From Paracyclopina nana (Eukaryota; Arthropoda; Copepoda; Cyclopoida; Cyclopettidae): a stretch of 64,000 bases of DNA. This document shows, one piece after another, positions 54,086 through 64,000 of this stretch (within the stretch, counting starts at the first letter, position 1; every line of letters starts with the position of its first letter). The translations under genes and the position numbers were made by a program. The stretch is taken from assembly GCA_019096065.1 (NCBI GenBank), contig JAGUCH010000005.1:4402001-4466000 (forward strand). Direction: 5' to 3'. The notes under the pieces were generated by a model. That model was not told the DNA's origin. It saw nothing but the letters and a program-made list of their open reading frames with translations, and searched no databases.

Positions 54086-56062
54086 ATGGAGGCTCGCCAG
54101 AGGCCAGTGAGCAGGTCCAAGATTCCCTCAAGGGTGAGGACCTTATCTGTACCGAGGCCAGTGAAATGTGTGGACTTTTCGCCAGTGAGCAACGAGCTTG
54201 ACGAGCAAATGAAACGAGTGCGTAGGAAATGGAAAAGCTTCAACCTTGGACGCGAATCCCTTCACAGTCCAAGATCTGCTATTAACAATAACAATGTGGA
54301 TATACTGACTGAGTGGAGAGAAGAGCTGGCAGATGAGCAGGACATCAATTCCCTGCTGCAATTGTCCAAAGACCTTCTTGGTAACTTGGAGGCTGGCAAT
54401 TTGGGACCAGAGGAGCTGAGGTATAGACAAGAGCAAGCATTGTACTGGCTCTGCAAAGCTGCTGAACGAGGCTCGAAAGAAGCCAGAGACAAGTTGACTT
54501 GCATGTTGAAAAAAGGGCAAGGCATAAACGAGGCCAACTTTGAGGCTGTTTACTCTTGCTCTTGGATTGGAGGGCTGTCTGTTCCTCAGCTCATAGGACG
54601 AAGGCTCGGCAGGAAAGTGTTTCGAAAGCTCGAATTGGGTCGCGGATTTTGCACCACAGATCAAATCTATAGGCTCATCCAGGGTAAAGATGTCAATGAG
54701 ATGGATGGCGATGATGTGAAACAGAGGCTTAAAGGAAGCTCCGCAAAAGTCACTGAAGAACAATTTGCCTTGGCAGGCGAGCAACAAATGGAGGGTCAGT
54801 TGCCAGATTTGGACCGAAAACTGGACCTCTTTCGAGGCCGCACATTCATCACATTAGACATGCTTTTATTTGGTATCATAATTGTGCTTTCCACTATCAT
54901 GATACACTTTGGCCACGTGCACGCACTTCCTCCAACTGCCATTGCTCTGGCTACACTCGTGGTACTGAGTGACTACACCACCCATCGAGACTTGCGCAAA
55001 TTTGAGGAATGGAAGAAAATTTGGCCAAAAAAGTTGCTCATTCCGGGTCTCTTCGAGAGTGCAAAAGCCAAGTTTGCCTCGCGTGCAAACGTATCTGCGA
55101 GTCAAAAAGTATTGATTTTGGCCTCAATATTGGCATTTGTGGACTCCGGATCCTACATAAACACCATACTGGCCATTCTGTCGATACTCGCTGTGATTGG
55201 GAAAAAGTCCAGTTTGCTGGCACTCATCAGTTACCTCGGCCTTTTTATGACTCAAATGCTGGATGATGATTACCTACCAACCTATATGGCTGTGCCGATT
55301 CCACATATGACCTCAGAATGCATTCAATTAATCGCATTTGGCTTTATTGCCTACGAGTCATTCAAGACGCACCAACCTCAGTTGCTATGGACACCAGTTC
55401 TACTCACTTCCTACTGTGTCAACGCCTCAAGCATTTCGTGGATCTCTGTGCTTGCATTGAACATTTTTGTGCAAGCCTTTGCAAACAAGGCCAGCCGGGT
55501 GAAAACATGCGTGGTGATTTTTATAGTCATCGTTCTCGCGTTGCCTTATTGGCAAACGCAGCATTACGCATCTCTCAAGAAAAAGTGTGCAACCCAGGAA
55601 ATGCAGCAGCTTTCGTGGAACGAGTACAGCGAGCTGTGCATGGCTGATCCATGGTTACAGAGGCCTGAGCAACAAATTCAATGTGCCAAATGGATTGGCC
55701 TTCCTGTGTCGTGGAAGGCGCGTGTCTCTGGCCTCGTATTGCGACCTCGCACGGCCTCTCATCCATTATTCACTCTGTATCAAAGAATATGCTCGCTCTT
55801 TCAAGACAACGATTTTTGCCTCATGCATGCACATCTGAAATGGTTTCTCAAGTGTACCTTAAAACTGGATATGCTCAATGGAAGATCCTTGCTCGGAAAT
55901 TACAATGTGCAAACTATTTACGGGGAGCTATCTGATGCTCAAAACTGCCTTGGAGTCGAGATTGGTGATAGTGTATTGGTAGACGGATACATCAGTGATA
56001 TGGCCGAGGCCTCAAGTCCCCATATATTCATTCTGAATTTAACCAGTGTGCCTAAGTATTAA
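54086..56062 (+). CDS. wfs1: Wolframin
   Basis: Multi-pass ER membrane glycoprotein involved in ER calcium handling and the unfolded-protein response. An uninterrupted single exon of 658 aa from 54086 (context AAAATGG); an in-frame ATG at 54002 would add 28 residues. The N-terminus is basic and cytosolic. Next is a Sel1-like helical part (RYRQEQALYWLCKAAERGSK). About eight to nine hydrophobic segments follow between residues 260 and 510. The lumenal C-terminus has the Cys pattern WNEYSELCMADPWLQRPEQQ then CAKWIGLPVSWKARVSG, matching my memory of wolframin. It is shorter than human (890 aa), as in other invertebrates. AATAAA overlaps the stop region near 56061. Confidence 0.9.
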   Translation: MEARQRPVSRSKIPSRVRTLSVPRPVKCVDFSPVSNELDEQMKRVRRKWKSFNLGRESLHSPRSAINNNNVDILTEWREELADEQDINSLLQLSKDLLGNLEAGNLGPEELRYRQEQALYWLCKAAERGSKEARDKLTCMLKKGQGINEANFEAVYSCSWIGGLSVPQLIGRRLGRKVFRKLELGRGFCTTDQIYRLIQGKDVNEMDGDDVKQRLKGSSAKVTEEQFALAGEQQMEGQLPDLDRKLDLFRGRTFITLDMLLFGIIIVLSTIMIHFGHVHALPPTAIALATLVVLSDYTTHRDLRKFEEWKKIWPKKLLIPGLFESAKAKFASRANVSASQKVLILASILAFVDSGSYINTILAILSILAVIGKKSSLLALISYLGLFMTQMLDDDYLPTYMAVPIPHMTSECIQLIAFGFIAYESFKTHQPQLLWTPVLLTSYCVNASSISWISVLALNIFVQAFANKASRVKTCVVIFIVIVLALPYWQTQHYASLKKKCATQEMQQLSWNEYSELCMADPWLQRPEQQIQCAKWIGLPVSWKARVSGLVLRPRTASHPLFTLYQRICSLFQDNDFCLMHAHLKWFLKCTLKLDMLNGRSLLGNYNVQTIYGELSDAQNCLGVEIGDSVLVDGYISDMAEASSPHIFILNLTSVPKY

Positions 56063-56463
56063 TAAATCTCGACACTGCAACCATTAAGAAATTCTTCATA
56101 TGAATAAATAACTATACATACTGACGTCTGAATTCTACATAAGGATATTTTAGAAATCCAATGATTTCCACTCCAAATAACCACTCAATATTTGGAAACT
56201 CGAAAAGTTTGCACAAATTTTCTGTGCTGGAGAGCTGTTTCTTTACTTCATTTTTTTACTTTTTTATTGCGCGAAAGTTGCTTGCCCTAATTCGTCAAAG
56301 ATTTGTTGGTGGCAACGATCTTTAGCAACCACCCTTAATAAGTCAAAGGCCCTGAAAGTGTACAAGGCCAGCTACAGAGTTGACCTTGCTCGTGGCAATG
56401 AAACCCTAGTTTCAAATCTTATTCGTTGAGCACAGTTGATGTTTCTTTGGGTTATTTTCAAAG
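56063..56463. other. Intergenic region, wolframin to TRPA gene
   Basis: About 400 bp, AT-rich. It must contain the wolframin 3'UTR and the promoter/5'UTR of the TRPA gene. No TATA-like box or repeat recognised. Confidence 0.35.
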
Positions 56464-59371
56464 ATGCCAGCAATTTCGAAGAAGCAGTTTGCGGTAAGTG
56501 ATAATAAGTATTGGAAAATAAACGTTGAAATGCTTCTTTTACGATAGAACGAGCTGTTTGAGGCTCTGGACGAAAATAACCTTAGAGGCTTCCGAGAATT
56601 GTGCAAACTTGGTCCCAAAATTGACTACAATTTCGATGAACAGTACGATGCAGAACTGGGCTATAAGACCATTTTGCACTTGGCTCTTGAAGAGGAGGAC
56701 GGATATCCTTATACAGAAGAGCTACTACTGGTAAAAAATTTCAATTTATTAAAAGCATTTAATCCTCAATTCAATATTTATGATAGAGTGGAGCTTCGGC
56801 ATCGTATTATAACTCAAGAATTGGGTTGGCACCAATCCATGTTGCAGCTCAATCTGCTTATGTTGAACTGATCAAATTATTGCTACAAGACCATGAAAAT
56901 AAGGCAGACATTAATGTGCCCAACAAAGATGGACTCACGGCCTTTCATATTTTGCTGGGAAAACTCATGGATTTGGCAGCACTGGAAAACAAGTCAATAG
57001 AGCAGAGGGGATCAAATCCTCTCTCTGATGAAAAGTTGATCGAGGAAATGGGAAAAACCCTGGATTGCCTGCAAATTCTGGCTGACCAAAACAACCTCAG
57101 AATTGACTTTGACAACGCTGTCAGTGGCCTTAGAACCACCAAGACCAACGTAATAACAGTGAAAAAACTGTCCACCATGACTCCATTGCAAATTCTGTGC
57201 TCCTACCAAACTTGGAACGCTCGTAATGTCGTGGACGAAATACACAGCCGATTAGAAAGGCTGGTGACCACATTGCTAGACAAAGGTGTTGATCCGAATG
57301 CAACGGGTGCAAAAAATGCCATGCCTGGAACTGTTCCAGGCTCCACGCCTGGAGTGTTACTTGCTGCAACCAGAGGCTATTACAAAGTTGTGGATGTCTT
57401 CAAAAAGTACTACAACACCAACTTTCTGCTCGAAAACAAATTCCAACAAACAATTTTGCATGTTGTCATCAAGGCAGGCTACTACAACAAAATAGTAGTG
57501 CATGGAGATGACAGTGGCTATGTGAATATAAAAACAATCTTCACACTCTTCAGTGACACAGACCTTGTGATCCAGCAGCAAATGCGCAGCATTGTCAACA
57601 GGAAGGACTCATATGGCAACACTGCTCTGCATTATGCCAAGCTATATCCAGATCAGTCCATTGTCAAGTTCCTGCTCAAGCATGGAGCCAAAATAGACGT
57701 CAATCACCAAAAAGTGGTCAACGTAAATCCGAGGACTCTGGAAGAATATTTCTATGAAAGTTGCATAATTCCGGAAGGAGATGACATTGATGACGAAGAC
57801 TTTAGGATCCGGATCAATTTCAAACTCTTTGAAAAACCAGTGTTCGATGATAAAGATGATTTGGAAGTGGCCAAAGATAAAGCTAACGCGTGGTCATTGG
57901 AAGTGGATAGCATGAAACTTGCAAAGGGTGACAAACCTTCACGCCTGACCACGATTCCAGCTTCCGGAAAAGTGGATACACGAAGACTTGAGTATTTTTC
58001 GGACGTTGACAGCCTTCACTCGTTACTCAAACATCCTCTGATCACGTCGTTTCTGGAGCTGGAGTTGAATTCGCTCAAGTTCAGATACTTCCTCGACTTT
58101 TTGGTCTACCTCGTGTTTGTGATTATCCTCTTTACTCACCTGGGGAACAGATATGGTATTTTTCAAGTTCAAATCGAAGACTCTGGCGTGGTCTTTTACA
58201 TCAATGGCTTTGGAAAAGTCACTTACTACATCCTTTTCCTCTTCATTTACACAATTATCTTAATGCTGAGGGAATTTCTGCAGATATTCAAGCAAAAAAA
58301 GCGCTACTTCCTTTCAATGGATAACCTCATAGAATGGCTGATTATTGTCTTGGTCATTGTCAATATTATTCCGACTGATTTGTTTGAGGCGTCATTCAAA
58401 ACTGGATCAGAGGCTCAACGGCATATTGGAGCACTGACACTTTTGATTGCATTCATGCAACTCTATTTGTTGCTCGTGAGGGTTGTGCCCAATACTCCCA
58501 TCCCCGTCTACATCAACATGTTTACAACAGTTCTGAAGACTTACACGCTGATCTTGTTAAGCTATTTTGCCTTCATACTGTCATTTGCCTACAGTTTTTT
58601 CCTCATATTTGGGACAAGAGTGGTGGCACCACCGACAGCCTCGGATACATTTCCTAATGCTACTGTAGCACCAGACGTGAATGAGGACGTTGTGTTTGGT
58701 AATCTTGGGTATGCTCTGGTCAAGACGATTGTCATGTTTGTGGGGGAATTCAACTACACAGACTTCAGCTTTAACCATTGGCTTGCCTATCTGATCTTTG
58801 TAATGTTCATATTCCTGGTGGTCGTTGTGCTGATGAATATCCTCAATGGTCTTGCAGTCAGCGACATTCACAAAATCCAGGAGGAAGTGGATAAATATTA
58901 TCACATCTCCATTGTTGAAACCTTAGCTAGCACCTCGTTTGTATCGCTGCTTGCTGAAGAAGTGCTTGTGTATCCAAACACTCGCCCCGAACACACGCGA
59001 ATCCTTGGAATTCCTATACCAGGGTTCAAGGTAACAATTTGTGGGTGCAAAAAATATTGCTTCAATCACCATAAAATTATATTTTACAGGTGTATCGAGC
59101 TAGAGGAGGCAAAGAAGGTGACCCTAAGCCAAAGAAAGAGCTGACTTTTAGTGAGAACACTGTGAAGGCAGCCAAAGAGTTGATTGCTCTTAAACAGCAA
59201 CAAAGCTCTCAACATGGAGAAAAAGTCACGCTAGAAAACCTTGGAGACGACATTCAAGATCTAAAAAGAGAACAGTCTCAATTGAAAGCCAAACTAAATT
59301 ACTTGGACGATAATGTAAAAACAATCTTGGAAATAATGGTCAGTCGTCAGCCCATGGTTGAGAGGCTATGA
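56464..59371 (+). CDS. pain: Painless-like TRPA cation channel
   Basis: Plasma-membrane cation channel of the TRPA family; fly Painless mediates heat and mechanical nociception. Exons: 56464-56493, 56548-56730, 56787-59030 and 59090-59371, giving 912 aa, about the length I recall for fly Painless. The N-terminal half holds ankyrin-type repeats (IGLAPIHVAAQSAYVELIKL, NKDGLTAFHILLG and YGNTALHYAKLYPDQSIVKF). ESCIIPEGDD and LLKHPLITSFLELELNSLKF precede TM1. Six TM segments run from about residue 500 to 760. The pore region contains ALVKTIVMFVGEFNYTDF, and the TRP-like exit LMNILNGLAVSDIHKIQ closes S6. The C-terminus is a short coiled coil (LKREQSQLKAKLNYLDDN). Assignment to the Painless branch rather than TRPA1 or Pyrexia rests on the HPLI, GEF and GLAVSD context. 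Confidence 0.9.
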
Positions 59372-59571
59372 ACCATTAATTGATTAATATCATTTGCAAT
59401 CAAATATAAATGAATAAATCAGCCAGTACCATTTCAAATCATGATTAAAACTAGAATCAGGCAAATAGTAGAAAAGCAACATAACAATTTATTTTTTCTT
59501 GCGAGCACTAGCATAAAGAACAGTTTAGTGGAAGACTAAATCATAAAAATATTGAAGCTCGGAGAGTTACC

Positions 59572-60457
59572 TCATTTTTTGCTACTACCGTTGTAAAGGT
59601 CAAATCGTCTTTGATTGGTAAGAGGAATCTGAGCGCGAATCTCATTGATTTTGGCCACATCTATTTCCGCATAAATTGTTTCCTCTTCACTTCCTGCCTT
59701 TGCAATGATTTCTCCCCAAGGATTCACAGCAGTCGAATGGCCCCATGCTACGTATCCAGCGCTTGTGTCTCTCGCAGGACTCACTGTGGCACAGAAAACC
59801 TGATTATCCACCGCCCTTGCCCTCGCAAGCAATTCCCAATGAGCAGGACCTTAAATTGCAATTTAAAGGTAACCTCGCGTAAAAATAAAAGCTTCTATTA
59901 CCAGTTGTCATGTTGAAAGCTCCTGGATAAATCAAGAGTCCACATTTATCATCCCTAGCATAAATAAGAGCCATGTCCGCGAAACGTATGTCGTAGCAAA
60001 TCCCAATGCCTATGTTGGTCCAAGGAGTGGCAAAACTAGTAAACGAGTTTCCCCCTATCAAAACATCAGATTCTATGAAGGTGATTTTGCCAGGAATGTC
60101 AATATCAAACAGGTGCATTTTCCTATGGGAAGCAACCAATTGTCCCTCTGGATTCCAAACTGTGCAAGTGTTGAACAGCTTTTCTCCATCCCTCTCAGGT
60201 ATCGAGCCTCCGATCAGAAAAACGTTATTGTCTTTGGCCGCCTTTGACAAAGCTGCACAACTCTGACCAGATGGAATTGGTTCAGCGTACTCTGGAAAAT
60301 GTTGAGTTCCATAGGGAGAATTAAAGCACTCTGGAAGAGCCACAATTTGAGCTCCAGACTTGGCAGCTTCTGCAACCTTCTCAGCAGCTCTGGCTAGGTT
60401 GGCTGCTTTGTTTGAGCTCACCGCCAATTGAATCAGCCCAAGGCGAAAAGAGGACAT
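59572..60457 (-). CDS. Nit2: Omega-amidase NIT2
   Basis: Nitrilase-superfamily enzyme hydrolysing alpha-ketoglutaramate and alpha-ketosuccinamate, products of glutamine and asparagine transaminases. Exons (minus): 60457-59902 and 59849-59572, giving 277 aa (human 276). The start [20 protein letters not shown] is the expected N-terminus. Catalytic Glu is in [12 protein letters not shown], Lys in [14 protein letters not shown] and Cys in [13 protein letters not shown]. Conserved stretches such as [13 protein letters not shown] and [15 protein letters not shown] confirm NIT2 rather than NIT1. Convergent with the TRPA gene (200 bp) and divergent from the HMG-box gene. AATAAA lies about 80 bp beyond the stop on the minus strand. 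Confidence 0.97.
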
Positions 60458-60801
60458 TTCAATTTAGGAGTGAAGAAGAAATATTATGCTGTTAGGCATT
60501 TGCCAATATGTAAGAGCGGTCCGTGTTTTAAGTCAATCCATAATAAAATTGGGCTATTTTACGGCATTTATGGTAAGCAAGCTACCATCGTTATGTTGTA
60601 ATTTTTTATTAGTAAAAATATTTGACTGATAAGTACTCAGAGATTAACTTTCAAGTAGTTATAAGGGTAATCAAATTAAAAACCTTCATTTGAAGTTGCC
60701 TTAAAAATTGCCATTTGGTTCCTCATTCAGCAGCTGAAAAATACGAAAACAACAATAAGAAAATAGCAGAAAAAACCGTGTAACTTGAAACTTAGGACAT
60801 T
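60458..60801. promoter_or_regulatory. Shared divergent promoter region of Nit2 and the HMG-box gene
   Basis: A 344-bp AT-rich spacer between two divergent start codons; it should contain both promoters and 5'UTRs. No TATA box, repeat or other element is distinct. Confidence 0.4.
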
Positions 60802-61513
60802 ATGGGCGAATCGAGCTCCTCTTCGGATTCTGAGGGATCTTCTTCCTCCGGGGATATTCCCAATGTCACCACACACACAGAAAGAGTCATAAGACGCTAT
60901 CAAGTCAAGAGATCTCTCATATTGGACAGAATTTTTGCCATTGAGCAGGTACCAAGCCAAATTAATTGTATTTTTCAACGAATTTCTAGCCGTAATGATT
61001 TAGGATAATGATAACTTGGTCAGAAGAATATCAGAGGTTCAACAATTGGCAAAAGATGGCCTTTGTCACAGAAAAGCCATAATGGCTAGACTTGACTCTT
61101 ACGGGGACGACTACAGAAGTGTTCCAGTTGTAATACCTAGTGAGGCTGAAGCCGCATCAGCCGTGAGAGCGACACAACCTTCAATAATGTCAGAAAAGGC
61201 CAAAGGAAAAAAGCGAAAAATTGCAGATCCTGCAGCAGCTACTCCAGACTCGGAAACTAAGCGGCCTCCACGTGATCCCAGTATGCCAAAACGACCCCAC
61301 AATGCATTCTTTTATTTTAGTCAAGAAAGGAGACCTGCCATGCAAAAAGAATTTCCTAACCTCACTAAGAAGGAAATAGCATCCTTGTTATCTCAAAAGT
61401 GGAATGATTTGCCATCTGAAGAGAAGGAAATTTACGTTCAACTCCAGAATGAGCGTAAAAGGCAGTATCAGGCTATTATGGCCCAATACAATGAAAACTC
61501 GATGAGGCAATAA
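60802..61513 (+). CDS. HMG-box protein with N-terminal coiled coil, possible INO80-type subunit
   Basis: Nuclear DNA-binding protein. Exons: 60802-60948 and 61004-61513, giving 218 aa. An acidic Ser-rich leader is followed by a helical segment RRYQVKRSLILDRIFAIEQD, NLVRRISEVQQLAKDG and ARLDSYGDDYRSV. A basic KGKKRKIADP patch (candidate NLS) precedes a single HMG box at about 145-212 (MPKRPHNAFFYFSQERRPAM to LPSEEKEIYVQLQNERKRQY). The helical N-terminus recalls TFPT/Nhp10-like INO80 subunits; this is a weak memory-based link. The HMG box itself is certain; a TOX- or HMGB-like relative is the alternative. Confidence 0.85.
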
Positions 61514-62231
61514 AATTGCACATAGACATGCAGTAATGACATGTATATCTAGCCTGAAGAAATGTGTGTCCGCTGTTTCCAACAACATTTCCCCTTCTGG
61601 AGCACGTCTGAAAAGCTGACCCCATAATTTTCTTCAAGTAGGGCAAAACTCACTCTATCTAGGCAACTTATCTAGCATGCATGTGCTTTTTATTGCAAAT
61701 GAGTTTCTATCGAGGCAAAATGTTGTTGTCAACTCACAAACAAGACGAAATTCAGGCATTCTTTTAGCAAAATTTGATCACTGTATTTCACATATCAGTC
61801 GACATATTTTATTTGGGAACTGGGCGAATACTCTCGTTGTGACACAGAATTATCAGGAGCTCTTTTTCGTGTTACATTACCATAGAAGCACAGTCGATTA
61901 TAGTAGTAAGCTCGACTCTCAAGGCGAAACAACTAGTCATAGAAAACAGATTATTGAGTTATCTTAGTAAATCATTTTGTAGCAGTACTAAAGTGAGTCG
62001 TCACTCCTTGAAAGGCAAAGCCGAAAAGAGCTGCAATAGAATAAGTAGAAACGGCGTTGGAATGGCAGCAAATTATCATCGTTTTGCTCATTGGATTTTC
62101 CCCTCCAGTCTTCCAGCCAGTTGAGAGTAGTGGGGAAAAAAAGTTTTCTTTGGTTATTCATGCACTTCGTACAACGAGCACACATAAAAATTATTCAGCA
62201 GCGAAAGACAAATCAGTCCTCAGCTTGATCA
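61514..62231. other. Intergenic region
   Basis: About 720 bp with no supported gene. Short ORFs on both strands have no domain. AT-rich; probably 3'UTRs of the two convergent neighbours. Confidence 0.35.
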
Positions 62232-63407
62232 TCATACATGAGTTCCAACGCTGCTATTGATGCTAAGAAGTTCATGTTGCTGCTGTTGACCATTCATTGC
62301 CAAAGTTCTTTGAAGGCTGCCACCGTTCAAGGCCTTGGGAGAAGTTGCCGGCCTTTGTAACGGCTGCTGAGCACAACCATTTGTTATTATCGAGGGATTG
62401 GCAAAACCTATTTCCACAAAGAGAGAAAATGCTGGAGTGAATAAAATCTCGGATATATGAGAATATGTGTACTCGTTCGGTCCGACATAATTGGAGCAAA
62501 AGCTGAGGAAGTGTTGTTTGAAAAGTTGTTATTGTTCGTTTTGTCCCTCTTGAGATTTGGGTTGACCCTAGCGTAGATGGCTGTCGTTGACATCGGCGGA
62601 GTTGGGGCTGGAGGAGGGGAGGGCGTGTTTTGCAAACTTCTTGTGGCCGTGACGTTGTTTGACTGATGGTCATCCTCGGGCAAGCATGCCATGTTGCTCG
62701 ATCCCAACGAATTATTCGGTGACTCTCCACTGACTGGCTGATGATGAAGCTAAATAATGAAGAGTTAAAAGTAGGACACAAAGGAGCTAGAGCAGCACCC
62801 TTCAATTAGGAGCCACACGTCTGCAGCAATTTCATAAATGTTGACACAAATTGAATACAGTTGAACACGATGTAGCAGTGTAGTCAACAACTTTGGAAAG
62901 TGAAGTAAGACTAGCTGCCATCAACGACAGGCACGCAGGTATGTGCTATAGTTGCTTAAAGGGAAGTTGGACAAACAACTAGTGCTCAAGAGTGGCACCA
63001 TATTGAGATCAAGATGATCTATAGTAATAAGGTGAGTTCTTGTCGCTGCTGTACTATAGCACACAGTCTGACTGAGCTGTGGTAGGCTTCAAGACAAAAT
63101 TTCAATATAATTCTGTGGATTTCACTTCCAAAAATTTCCATAACCTGCCTTAAATTATCAAAAAGTGCCCAAATTGCATACTTTTTTAAAAAATACAGAA
63201 CTTATCTAGGAGCTCTTTTGAAGACGCGTGAGATTAGCCCGCTTGCTTCCATGACTGACACATCACTTGAGCTCACGCGCTATGTAGTAAGAACTACTAG
63301 CGCCACCTAGGCTAAGACAAACAGATTTGGTGATTTTGGCATGCAAAACTTGCGTCAAGAACTCACTTACGAGACCCCCCTGATTGAGATAAGTTTGCGG
63401 GGTGGCT

Positions 63408-63455
<48 letters not shown>

Positions 63456-64000
63456 TGTGCGATGCTGAGCACCACCAGGCAAGATAAATGGCTAGTTTGT
63501 GTAAAGCATATATGAGCAACCCTCTCGTACGTACTCGTGGCGTCAGCCTTTTGTTAAGAAAACCAGGACAGTGACAAATTTCGTTGCTTGAAAGGAAAAC
63601 TCACTTGGTTGCGAGATGACATTGGCAGACTCACATGGCAGTTGTTGTACTGCCCCAAGGGAACAACTTGCGGCTGAAACGTCGTATTGACTGACAAGGG
63701 TACCTGCGGGGGGGCCACAGGGCTAGGCATGAACGTCGAGTATTGGACTCCCCTGGGACCAGGGGTCTGTAAAAGAAATGTCACTGAGTGCATGCAAATA
63801 CAGCATAATTTAGAACGCAAACCTGTCTAAGCAAGGGGTTTCCATAGGTTGCTGAATAACGTGGGTCTGTCACGTTTAGCAACGACGAGTGACGCTGCCC
63901 GGGTGCCATTTTTGAGTTATTGGGCAGCGTACTAGTGTGATGATGAGGAATGCAGGTCGAGTACATCGGCGACTCCTGTCCTGGCAAGACAGGTGGTGGG
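62232..64000 (-). CDS. 3' exons of an unrecognised gene, receptor-tail-like product with PDZ ligand
   Basis: Four exons on the minus strand: from beyond 64000 to 63823, 63766-63605, 62749-62473 and 62407-62232. Canonical borders and consistent phases support one reading frame. The product is Pro/Ser/Asn/Gln-rich and probably disordered. It has Tyr-containing motifs (SPMYSTCIPH, DPRYSATYGNPLLRQ, VQYSTFMPSP and TAIYARVNPN) and a PPPAPTPP run that could bind SH3 or SH2 proteins after phosphorylation. It ends INSSVGTHV, a class I PDZ ligand (T-H-V). This looks like the cytoplasmic tail of an adhesion or guidance receptor, for example an Ig-superfamily member, but no extracellular or TM part is in the window and I cannot name the family. 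Confidence 0.65.
63411..63451. repeat. (GA)n microsatellite
   Basis: About 20 uninterrupted GA units in the intron between the 63605 and 62749 exon borders. On the minus strand it forms a CT tract. Confidence 0.95.

Overview
The window is nuclear DNA from a eukaryote with compact, GT-AG-spliced genes. Most introns are 60-110 nt and gene ends often lie only tens of bases apart. The gene set points to an arthropod: a Painless-type TRPA channel, an aralar-type mitochondrial carrier, an aaNAT-type acetyltransferase, a PRXamide-receptor-like GPCR, a trypsin-like protease with a small Cys-rich pro-domain, and a secreted double heme peroxidase. A small-intron pancrustacean (branchiopod-like or springtail-like) is my best guess, but no single feature fixes the taxon.

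Left part (1-17 kb): the 3' part of a CFAP91-like cilia gene (+) converges on a complete 7-exon MLH3 (-). MLH3 is divergent from a tiny membrane-type ORF. A 5-exon pyruvate kinase (+) follows. Then comes one large 19-exon gene on the minus strand (17007 to 8061) encoding a 1696-residue secreted protein with two peroxidase domains. All splice phases close into one frame. The first peroxidase domain has lost its heme-site residues; the second keeps them. A TA-flanked MITE sits in its third intron.

Middle (17-45 kb): a gene-poor 4.8 kb stretch with a hairpin MITE precedes a 7-exon neuropeptide GPCR (+). Next is an aralar/citrin aspartate-glutamate carrier (-) with what looks like a mutually exclusive exon pair. 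Then follow an N-acetyltransferase (+), PDAP1 (+), the serine protease (-), two unrecognised low-complexity single-exon ORFs (+) and beta-ureidopropionase (+).

Mobile-element island (45-50.5 kb): an intact two-exon Transib/RAG1-core-type DDE recombinase gene retains its D, D, E residues and its CxxC/HxxxxH zinc ligands. Downstream lie several copies of a tRNA-derived SINE family, a hairpin element, and a 493-bp non-autonomous hAT-type element with perfect 8-bp target duplications. The recombinase gene is the most interesting object in the window.

Right part (51-64 kb): a poorly resolved, possibly membrane-anchored extracellular protein gene (-), a single-exon wolframin (+) with a TATA box, a Painless-like TRPA channel (+), Nit2 omega-amidase (-), an HMG-box protein (+) divergent from Nit2, and the 3' exons of a gene (-) whose product has a receptor-tail-like C-terminus ending in a PDZ ligand. 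That last gene runs off the right edge.

Exon borders were read by eye from splice consensus, phase and family similarity recalled from memory. No alignment or database search was possible.
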